Assembly (NCBI RefSeq): GCF_000720475.1
Contig: NZ_JOAP01000088.1
Coordinates: 1 to 38,279 of the forward strand
From: Streptomyces aureocirculatus
Lineage (GTDB): Bacteria; Actinomycetota; Actinomycetes; Streptomycetales; Streptomycetaceae
Direction of reading: 5' to 3'
DNA: 38,279 nt
In this document: one piece after another, positions 32,983 through 38,279 of the stretch
Numbering within the stretch: the first letter of the stretch is position 1
Layout: every line of letters begins with the position of its first letter
Made by a program: the position numbers and the translations under genes
The notes under the pieces: generated by a model
What the model was told of the DNA's origin: nothing
What the model saw: only the letters and a program-made list of their open reading frames with translations
Databases searched by the model: none

Positions 32983-33237
32983 GAGAACGCCGAGGGGGAA
33001 CGTCGCGAAACCGAGAAGGCACGGGGTCGCGCGCACCGGCCGCCGCCTCCGGACTGGGTGATCGAGACGGGGGTGGGCGTGAACCGGAACCCGGTGTACG
33101 TGCACCGCGGGGGCTGCCACATGATCGGCACACGGTCCCGTGGCGTCGACCGCGACCAGGCCCTGCACGCGCTCGCCGGAGGCGTTGACGCCTGTCCGCA
33201 CTGCCGCCCGGACACCGAGCTTGGGGTGCTCGACTGA
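32983..33237 (+). pseudogene. DUF6233 gene, 3' part, interrupted by the recombinase element
   Basis: From the right inverted repeat the plus strand reads ENAEGERRETEKARGRAHRP, PPPDWVIETGVGVNRNPVYV, then HRGGCHMIGTRSRGVDRDQA and ends HCRPDTELGVLD with TGA at 33235-33237. This is the typical DUF6233 pattern: charged helix, P-P-P-x-W, V-H-x-G-x-C-x-M, and C-x-x-C-R-P-D-T-E-L-G. No start or N-terminal part precedes it. On the far side of the element (about 28540-28599) the same strand reads QNFARLRRWIADS, which could be the missing N-terminal helix, so the parental gene may have continued IADS-ENAEGERR. The two parts are on one strand and in compatible phase. Confidence 0.72.
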
Positions 33238-33260
33238 TGACTTCTCCCGCCCCCTTGCGC

Positions 33261-33306
33261 GTGTAGCGTTCGCTACGCCACAGTAGGGACGTAGCGAACG
33301 CTACAC
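33261..33306. promoter_or_regulatory. Double-palindrome operator before the 33.3-kb gene
   Basis: GTGTAGCGTTCGCTAC at 33261-33276 and its perfect complement at 33291-33306 form 16-bp arms around a 14-base spacer. Each arm is itself almost palindromic (GTAGCG and CGCTAC around a 2-base centre). Two such sites about 30 bases apart, 12 bases before the ATG at 33318, is what one expects for a TetR- or GntR-like dimer binding twice. No regulator of that kind is encoded in the window. Confidence 0.7.
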
Positions 33307-33317
33307 CGGGGGGTCTG

Positions 33318-33758
33318 ATGAACACCACCGCCGCCGCCATCAGAGCCCGCGACACCGTCGCCACCGTCCGCACCTGGTGCGGCATCGGAGCCGTCGCCGC
33401 AGTCAAGCGGGCCGGTCGCTGGATCATCGACACTGCCTCCCTCGCCGCCCGCATCGCCATCGGCCGCATGCGCACCCGGAAAGCCACCGCCATGGGGTTC
33501 GCACCGCTCTCGCGTACCGAGTTCGAGCAGGCCGCGGCCGCACTCGGCATCCGCACCACCCAAGGACACCCGCTGCCACGGCGAGTACGTCGCCTACACG
33601 GCCACCGGCGCCCCCTACAACGACACGCCGAACTGGTGGCTCCATCCGCCGGGGCGCAACCCTCGCCGCCGAAGGCTTCACTCGGCCCTGCCCGCCGCAG
33701 CTACCCCCACGAGTGCGACATCTGCGGCCTCGACGCCCGCACGTGCGACTGCCGCTGA
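33318..33758 (+). CDS. Hypothetical protein with a C-terminal zinc-like motif; three compensating base changes suspected
   Basis: As sequenced the frame is open for 146 residues. The N-terminal 80 residues (MNTTAAAIRARDTVATVRTW, RMRTRKATAMGFAPLSRTEF, EQAAAALGIRTT) are convincing. From about 33560 to 33700 the sequence turns basic and low-complexity, while two other frames there read DTRCHGEYVAYTATGAPYND, TPNWWLHPPG and TLAAEGFTRPCP. The last part YPHECDICGLDARTCDCR is back in the first frame. One extra C at 33559-33561, one extra G at 33651-33654 and one extra base near 33691-33700 would each shift by one and together restore frame. The corrected protein has CDICGLDARTCDC at its end, a possible metal site. 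Function unknown. Confidence 0.5.
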   Translation: MNTTAAAIRARDTVATVRTWCGIGAVAAVKRAGRWIIDTASLAARIAIGRMRTRKATAMGFAPLSRTEFEQAAAALGIRTTQGHPLPRRVRRLHGHRRPLQRHAELVAPSAGAQPSPPKASLGPARRSYPHECDICGLDARTCDCR

Positions 33759-33795
33759 GCCCACCACCGACCACGCAATCCCACCAGGAGTAGAC

Positions 33796-34629
33796 GTGAA
33801 CGACTACGAGAGCGCCCCGCAGATCCCCGTGCGTTTCTGGCTCGGTGAATGCTGGACCGAGGGCCCCGACGTGGACCTGAACGGGGACATCGAGCAGGAG
33901 GTCACGGCCCTGCCCCGCGTTGGCGAAGTGGTTCGATGGCAAGAGACTCATCTCTTCGAGACCGTCGCCGTACTCCACTACGTGACGCCCTTCGGCGTCA
34001 CCTACCACGCGCACCTGGACCCGGCAGAAGATGCGGCTCGGGAACGTCTGCACCGTCTCGGCGGTCTCTGCCTGCGGGATCGGTTCATCCTCGCGCACCA
34101 GAGCGGCACCCCCATCCCCCAGATCGCGCAGGACGCGGACCTCGGCCCCTCCGACGTCCTCCGCTACATGCGGGAACAGACCGAACTGGCGGCGGCCGAC
34201 AGCCGGGACCTGGCCGCCGAGGTGACGTCCGGCGGAACCGACGGGATCGACATCGCCGGTCTCGACACAGGTGCGGTTCTGGCCGCCCTCTGGAACCATC
34301 TGCCGACGGCGAAGGGCGAACGCGAGTCCCCGCTGTCCGTCGAAGAGGCGCGCACGCTGTTCGACGAGCGGCAGGGGTGCGTCGACGCGCTGCATGGGCG
34401 CCGCATGCAGGTGGTGCTGACTGGTGACCGATTCAACGCCTGGCTCTACAACCAGCAGGCCATGCCGGTCGGCTGGGACTACGACAGTCCGGGTGCCGCC
34501 ACCGCGCAGGCCGTGATCGAGCACCTGCGTGCCACCGGCGAGGTCACAGGGGCTCCGCTGCGCAGCTACGCGGAACGCCAGCAGTCCATGGAGGCGCGTC
34601 TGACCGCTGTGCTTGGGAGCGACCACTGA
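33796..34629 (+). CDS. Hypothetical protein, possibly phage- or ICE-derived
   Basis: 277 residues from a GTG with AGGAG 5 bases upstream. The middle has a short HTH-like region (GLCLRDRFILAHQSGTPIPQ and IAQDADLGPSDVLRYMREQT). The N-terminal part is beta-rich (PVRFWLGECWTEGPDVDLNG, ALPRVGEVVRWQETHLFETV). The C-terminal half has RRMQVVLTGDRFNAWLYNQQ and a helical end. I do not recognise a family. It lies 33 bases before the next gene on the same strand and both follow the operator at 33261. Confidence 0.6.
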   Translation: MNDYESAPQIPVRFWLGECWTEGPDVDLNGDIEQEVTALPRVGEVVRWQETHLFETVAVLHYVTPFGVTYHAHLDPAEDAARERLHRLGGLCLRDRFILAHQSGTPIPQIAQDADLGPSDVLRYMREQTELAAADSRDLAAEVTSGGTDGIDIAGLDTGAVLAALWNHLPTAKGERESPLSVEEARTLFDERQGCVDALHGRRMQVVLTGDRFNAWLYNQQAMPVGWDYDSPGAATAQAVIEHLRATGEVTGAPLRSYAERQQSMEARLTAVLGSDH

Positions 34630-34662
34630 GCAGCGCCAACAAACTCCCTAATGGAGACCACG

Positions 34663-35376
34663 ATGGACATCACGACGCAGCCCAGCGCCAAGGGCATCCA
34701 CATCGTCCGCACGATCGGCGACCAGAAGTGGGCCGAGGATCACGGGACCTGGAAGGTGCCCGGGGTTCGCCTGGATCTGCGGGACGGGCGCCAACTGCTC
34801 GCCGTCTGCAAGCTGGAAGTTGCGGCCCAGGACGCCGAGGAGCGGGCCAAGACCGCGGCGGCCGAGATTGAGCCGTGGGTGACGACCCTGCACGCCCTCG
34901 CGATCGTCGACGACCAGCGCAGCAAGCTCGCCGCAGTCGAGTCTCTGGTGATGCGCATCGAAGAGGAGGAGGCCTACGGCTGGGTGGAGCCGACCACCCT
35001 CGACGAGCTGTTCGCCTACGCGCACCAGAGCGAGATCGACGCGATGCAGAAGCCTGGCTGCTCTCCGCTCGGCGTGTTGATCACGGCACGTGTGCGCGGG
35101 CAGATCTCGCGCGGGCTGCGCCTGGCACTGGCACACGCGCCGTCGCCAGACGAGGCTCCCATCCACCCTGCATGGGAGCAGCCCCCGATCGGTGAGCTGT
35201 CCGGCGAACCGACGGTTCAGCGCGTGGCAAGGGATCTTCTTGCCGCTTGGGCCGATGTGCGTGACGCCCGCGATCCTCTGATCACGTGGGCAGTGCAGGG
35301 TGCTGGTCTTGAGCGCACCGCGGTCCAGCAGATCACGAAGGTGGCCAGGACGACGATCAACCGGATGCTGCCCTGA
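34663..35376 (+). CDS. Hypothetical protein with C-terminal HTH-like end
   Basis: 237 residues if the ATG at 34663 is used, since GGAG lies 6 bases before it; an ATG at 34651 is in the same frame. The protein begins MDITTQPSAKGIHIVRTIGD and is largely helical. The last 30 residues (TWAVQGAGLERTAVQQITKV, ARTTINRMLP) look like a small HTH. No enzymatic motif is visible. It is followed by a strong hairpin terminator. It may be a DNA-binding protein of an integrated element, but this is a guess. Confidence 0.55.
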   Translation: MDITTQPSAKGIHIVRTIGDQKWAEDHGTWKVPGVRLDLRDGRQLLAVCKLEVAAQDAEERAKTAAAEIEPWVTTLHALAIVDDQRSKLAAVESLVMRIEEEEAYGWVEPTTLDELFAYAHQSEIDAMQKPGCSPLGVLITARVRGQISRGLRLALAHAPSPDEAPIHPAWEQPPIGELSGEPTVQRVARDLLAAWADVRDARDPLITWAVQGAGLERTAVQQITKVARTTINRMLP

Positions 35377-35433
35377 GAGTGGCGTGAGGTAGGGCCCGAG
35401 GTATGGACGCACTGATCAGGTAGACGTACCGTC

Positions 35434-35495
35434 GTGGTGCAACACCACCTGGGGGGCCTTCTCGTCGGCCCGCCGTTCCCCTGGAGCGGCGGGCC
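35434..35495 (+). terminator. Tandem hairpins after the 34.7-kb gene
   Basis: A hairpin GTGGTG/CACCAC spans 35434-35448, followed by a strong stem GGCCCGCCG/CGGCGGGCC at 35467-35495 with an 11-base loop. They lie 58-120 bases after the stop. There is no T-run, as is common for streptomycete terminators. Confidence 0.6.
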
Positions 35496-35576
35496 GCGGG
35501 CTGTCCAGGTCAGCGCCGCCTGCAACCGAAGGGTACCCGCCGCGCGTAAATCCCTCGGCTGTCGGACGCTGGGTCT

Positions 35577-35681
35577 GTGGAGTATCCGGTAGAGGTCGCG
35601 CTCGCGCAGGCAGTTCCGGCGCTGCCCACTGGTCCGGGCTGGTGGTATGAACCTAAGTTCGATGGTTCTCCAGACACTTAA
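35577..35681 (+). pseudogene. ATP-dependent DNA ligase, 5' fragment cut at the active-site motif
   Basis: GTG at 35577 opens a frame reading VEVALAQAVPALPTGPGWWY, then EPKFDG and a stop 5 codons later. P-G-W-W-Y-E-P-K-F-D-G is the strongly conserved start of actinobacterial ATP-dependent ligases; the Lys is the residue that takes AMP. The family continues H-R, but here the sequence changes after GATGGT at about 35666. The rest of the ligase is not in the window. An integrase gene starts 103 bases further on, so a mobile element has probably inserted at this conserved site. Confidence 0.78.
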
Positions 35682-35689
35682 ATGTGTCT
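35672..35689. repeat. Short palindrome at the ligase break point
   Basis: AGACAC and GTGTCT pair around TTAAAT directly after the last ligase-coding bases. It is A-T rich compared with the neighbours. It may be part of an attachment site or the promoter of the integrase gene. Confidence 0.4.
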
Positions 35690-35768
35690 CATCAGATCCA
35701 CTGTGGCTTCTCGGGCAGTGCTTCCGTAGGTTCAAGATCGTCACTTCTGGAATCTTCGAGGGGCGTTC

Positions 35769-36869
35769 TTGGAGCTGTTCTTTACCGACAAACACAAGGT
35801 CTGGAAGGTCGGCGATGTAGCGGGCCTAGGCCGTGCCGAATTGAACGGCTTGTTCGAACGGCGTCGGATACCTACGGGCACTCCGATCCTGCTCGACGGG
35901 GCGATGCGGCCGGTGGAGCCGGTGTCAACGTGGTTCCGGTCGTTGGCTCTCGACGGCACGGACGCGAAGACGATGCGGTCTTATGCCTACTCGGTGCTCA
36001 TGCTGATCAACTTCCTGCTTGCGCGGGGTGCCGACCTGCGGTCAGCCACGGAGGCCGACATCAAAGAGTTCCGTGTCTGGCGGCGGGAAGAGGCGGAAGA
36101 GACCGTTCAGGAAGCGTCCTGGGATCGGGATGTCGCCGCCATCGGCCGCCTCTACGCCTTCCTCAAGGACATCGGCTTCGTCGAGACACGACCCTGGCGA
36201 TCGACGGGACGAGGGTTGTCTCTGGGGAGTGGAACCAGCCATGACCTGCGGGTTCGACACATGGAACTGGATCAGTACCTCTACTGCCGGGATGTGGGGT
36301 TCGGCGGGCTTACCCCGGACGCGGGCCTGGACGAGACGTTCCGTGGTTGGCGGCCACACCGCAATCGGGCGGCCTGTGAGCTGGCGCTGTTGACCGGCAT
36401 GCGGATTCAGGAGTGGTCCACGCTGCTGCTGCCCGAGCTCGGTCTCATGGATGGTCAACGCTCGCCGACCACCGTCATCGACCTGGCCGAGTGCGCGAAG
36501 TACAGCCGCCCGCGGACGGTCTACGTCCCGGCGGATGCGATGGAACTGCTGGATCCCTACCTGCTGATCGAGCGTCCGGAGATCGTGGCGTCAGCACAGC
36601 GCACGTTACGCAGACGTTCCCGCGAACTGTTCGTGATTCAGCGGGTCGAGGCCGACGGCCGGCGCGTCCTCTCCCAACGCCTCACCCCTGCCCTCACCAC
36701 GCAGGCCGCCGCCTACCTGCGCGGTGCCGGGCCAGGGCGCCGGGCCCGCACCGACGACGGAGAGCCGTACATCACAGCGCCGCACGGGATGACCGCCGAA
36801 GCCGCCTCCGGGACCACTCGGCACGCCGTCGTCACCGTTAATCGACTACGCCCTGCGGACGACGTCTGA
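35769..36869 (+). pseudogene. Tyrosine integrase, C-terminally truncated
   Basis: 366 residues from a TTG with GAGGGG 6 bases upstream. The protein begins MELFFTDKHKVWKVGDVAGL. The core-binding domain has LALDGTDAKTMRSYAYSVLM and INFLLARGADLRSATEADIK, followed by AAIGRLYAFLKDIGFVETRP. The catalytic Arg is in ALLTGMRIQEWSTLLLPELG near residue 211. The downstream H-x-x-R box and the tyrosine are missing, since the protein ends HAVVTVNRLRPADDV at 36869. It can bind DNA but cannot cleave. It lies next to the cut ligase gene and was probably the integrase of the element that entered there. Confidence 0.75.
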
Positions 36870-36905
36870 GAGGTCATTGTCAGTGCCACCAGCGAAGATA
36901 CCTTT

Positions 36906-37089
36906 ATGACGATCACAATGAAGAACTACGGGCTCACCTGGACCGACACCGCGGGCGTTCCCCGCGCCTCCACCGCCAGCTACGACAAGGCCAGCGCCGA
37001 ACACCGCAAGCAGCAACTCGGGACAGGACTGCACCAGAGTCGAGGTCAGCGAGACGAAGATCGGGGAACAACTCGAACCGAAGGCGTGA
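36906..37089 (+). pseudogene. Small conserved protein, one base too many
   Basis: The frame from the ATG at 36906 reads MTITMKNYGLTWTDTAGVPR, ASTASYDKASAEHRKQQL and is then lost. With one G fewer in the GGG at 37020-37022 it continues GQDCTRVEVSETKIGEQLEP, KA and stops at 37087-37089, about 60 residues in all. This is a small streptomycete family that I recognise by its T-W-T-D and A-E-x-R-K-x-x-L pattern; no function is known. It is either a sequencing slip or a recent mutation. Confidence 0.55.
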
Positions 37090-37156
37090 CCCCGCTAAAA
37101 GCGTGTTGCAGAAGGCTCTGGTCATGCAGGTCGGAGCGGGGTTGTGCCCTGTCTGA

Positions 37157-37309
37157 TCAGGCGGCGAGGGCGAGGTTGTGCATGTGTGCGACGGCCTGGA
37201 CCGCGTGGTGGAGACCAGAGCCGCGCTGTCGGCAGTCTCGGAGGATCTTGTAGTGCTTCATGCGGGCGAAGGCGTGCTCGACGCGGGCCCGCACCCTTCG
37301 CCGGTCCCA
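37157..37309 (-). pseudogene. IS5-family transposase, 3' fragment
   Basis: The minus strand reads WDRRRVRARVEHAFARMKHY, then KILRDCRQRGSGLHHAVQAV and ends AHMHNLALAA with TGA at 37157-37159. V-E-H-x-F-A-R-M-K is the late block of IS5-group DDE transposases. It is joined at about 37310 to a piece of a different transposase in another frame. Confidence 0.75.
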
Positions 37310-37670
37310 ACTCGTCGAAGGCCCACAGATGGTCGACGGGCTCCCACCTCAGCCGCCCCGGCGGCACCGTCTTGACCAGGGAAATGATCCGGGACCGTTC
37401 CTCCTCGGTGATCCGCCGCTTACGGCTCTGCCCACCCAGATCATCCACACCCCGCAGACCCGCCCGGTTGAAGCGGTGCAGCCAGTAGCGGGCCGTCTTT
37501 TGGCTGCAGTCCAGCTCCAATGCGATCGCCGGTACCCGCAGACCCGACCAGCTCAGCTCGATCATCCGGGCCCGCATCACCGCATCTCGCGGAGCCCTCC
37601 GCGCCCGCGCCAGGCGGCAAACGACAGCCCGCTCATCCTCGTCACGCTCCGGCCGTGCCCATAAAACCAT
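37310..37670 (-). pseudogene. IS630-family transposase, N-terminal fragment
   Basis: From the ATG at 37670 the minus strand reads MVLWARPERDEDERAVVCRL, ARARRAPRDAVMRARMIELS, then the HTH VPAIALELDCSQKTARYWLH, RFNRAGLRGVDDLGG and RRITEEERSRIISLVKTVPP. This is the N-terminal DNA-binding half of an IS630-type transposase. It breaks off at DHLWAFDE, where the IS5 fragment starts, so the catalytic DDE domain is missing. The join is probably the result of one element inserting in another, followed by deletion. Confidence 0.72.
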
Positions 37671-37897
37671 CGCCCAGCACCCGCCCCCGAGCACCCGCAA
37701 CTACCCCGCCACCAGGAGATATACCCAGCGAAAGAGGAATCCAGCAGTAGTCATGTGGGCAGAATCCACGCGGCCGTGGTGACTCGTTCTGTAGCTGGGC
37801 AGTATTCGGCCCAGGCGATGTCCCACGGGGGGAGGGCATGGCGGGGGCCGGCATCCGCAGGCCGGTCGTGGCCTGTGGGACGGGGGTGGGAGCCGGG
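37671..37897. other. Stretch between the IS fragment and the CadI-like remnant
   Basis: No frame reads as protein. There is no strong repeat. Seen as a junction region. Confidence 0.3.
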
Positions 37898-38232
37898 TCA
37901 GCTGCCGCAGGCGCATCCGGCGGCGCCGGCCGTGACTGGCTCGGCGTTGGCGGTCTGCTCGCCGCCGCCGACGGAGCTCTTGCCGAGCTGATCGGCGTCG
38001 GTCTTGACGACGTAGACCTCCCAGGGCTCCTTGCCGGTGTGGACCCAGACCTTGTCCAGGAGGGCATAACAGCAGGACGTGTCGTTCTCCTCGAACGTCG
38101 CCAGGCTGGCGTCCATGGGACGGGGGGTCGCGGCGGTGACCTCCTCGTGGACTCGACCTCGACGCCGAGGCGGCCCAGGCGGGTCTCCTCGTCGGGGGCG
38201 CCCTCGATCAGGACGCGCTCGGCCTGTACGTG
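37898..38232 (-). pseudogene. ArsI/CadI-family heavy-metal resistance enzyme, 5'-truncated and frame-broken
   Basis: The minus strand carries the last two thirds of a vicinal-oxygen-chelate-fold enzyme: VLIEGAPDEETRLGRLGVEV, then after one frame break near 38145 EVTAATPRPMDASLATFEEN, DTSCCYALLDKVWVHTGKEP and WEVYVVKTDADQLGKSS, with a Cys-containing tail AGAAGCACGS. D-T-S-C-C holds the vicinal cysteines that bind arsenite or cadmium. ArsI splits C-As bonds; CadI is the metal-induced relative. The N-terminal strand-helix unit is absent; the sequence beyond about 38235 is unlike the family and contains the hairpin listed separately. Confidence 0.72.
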
Positions 38233-38237
38233 ACTGG

Positions 38238-38275
38238 GGACGTACTCTCACCCCTCCTCAAGCAGAGGGGCGTCC
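38238..38275. repeat. Hairpin at the break point of the CadI-like gene
   Basis: CCCCTC (38251-38256) and GAGGGG (38265-38270) form a perfect stem with an 8-base loop, and outside them GGACG (38238-38242) pairs with CGTCC (38271-38275). Subterminal hairpins of this kind are found at the ends of IS200/IS605-type elements, so the truncation may be due to one lying to the right. No transposase is in view. Confidence 0.4.
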
Positions 38276-38279
38276 TGCC

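Larger units (their letters stand above)
28596..32987 (-). mobile_element. Tn554-like recombinase element bounded by 15-bp inverted repeats
   Basis: TTCTCTGGGGGTTCG at 28596-28610 and its perfect complement at 32973-32987 bound a 4.4-kb segment that holds only three overlapping minus-strand genes: two tyrosine recombinases and a small coiled-coil protein. The repeats lie 104 bases beyond the last gene and 116 bases before the first, a symmetric placement that supports them as the ends. Two recombinases plus a TnpC-like protein is the Tn554 layout. The right end enters a DUF6233 reading frame and the left end follows sequence that may be the 5' part of the same gene, so the element probably inserted there. 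The exact crossover base is not visible. Confidence 0.75.

Noticed and set aside
1..38279. CRISPR arrays, rRNA and tRNA genes
   Set aside because: No regularly spaced repeats of 25-40 bases and no cloverleaf or rRNA-like sequence was found on either strand.

Overview
The window looks like accessory DNA of a Streptomyces or a very close actinomycete. The evidence is very high G+C, frequent GTG and TTG starts, many four-base stop/start overlaps, and typical streptomycete families: a TgmA/TgmB peptide pair, a conservon-like ATPase operon, a type III polyketide synthase, and DUF6188, DUF6233 and SMI1/KNR4 proteins. Insertion-sequence remnants, interrupted genes and single-base frame breaks are dense. 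This fits a chromosome arm, a plasmid or an island rather than core genome. I saw no rRNA, tRNA or CRISPR array.

Layout. 1-2.3 kb is debris: a transposase 3' end, a truncated Tat-signal operon, a broken SMI1/KNR4 gene and a HEPN-like protein. 2.4-7.7 kb is a compact RiPP-like locus: a divergent HTH/TPR regulator, a 42-residue candidate precursor, an asparagine-synthetase-like (lasso-cyclase-like) enzyme with one frame break, and a peptide-type ABC exporter. 7.7-12.1 kb carries a translesion pair on the minus strand: DnaE2 coupled to a Y-family (ImuB-like) protein without recognisable catalytic acids. 12.2-15.1 kb holds a decayed ctaG, a Phd-like/DUF6461-like fusion and a broken NUDIX gene. 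15.1-17.2 kb has an AraC regulator and a coupled cupin-SGNH hydrolase pair. 17.4-18.8 kb has a DUF6188 gene inside nested inverted repeats, then a broken DNA glycosylase. 18.9-20.4 kb is a sigma-factor operon. 21.2-22.2 kb is a PHP phosphoesterase. 22.6-24.9 kb is an ATP-grasp RiPP operon (tgmA, tgmB, damaged tgmC). 25.2-28.5 kb is a type III PKS with a frame-broken XRE/MmyB regulator, divergent from a three-gene ATPase operon. 28.6-33.0 kb is a Tn554-like three-gene recombinase element with perfect 15-bp inverted ends, apparently sitting in a DUF6233 gene. 33.2-35.5 kb is a small gene set under a strong double-palindrome operator. 35.6-38.3 kb is a junkyard: a DNA ligase cut at its catalytic lysine motif, a truncated integrase, two fused IS fragments and a truncated ArsI/CadI gene.

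How the genes work together. Three units make small molecules: the cyclase/ABC RiPP locus, the tgm ATP-grasp locus and the type III PKS. In each, one gene carries a frame break (cyclase, methyltransferase, regulator), so each may be silent or altered in this strain. DnaE2 plus the ImuB-like protein would form a damage-inducible error-prone polymerase. The recombinase trio explains one clean insertion, and the truncated integrase probably marks another.

Caution. About ten genes have single-base gains or losses, often at runs of C or G, and one gene seems to have three gains that together restore frame. Some may be read errors, but the long dnaE2, tnpB and ABC genes are uninterrupted. Function calls rest on motif recognition from memory, without database searches.
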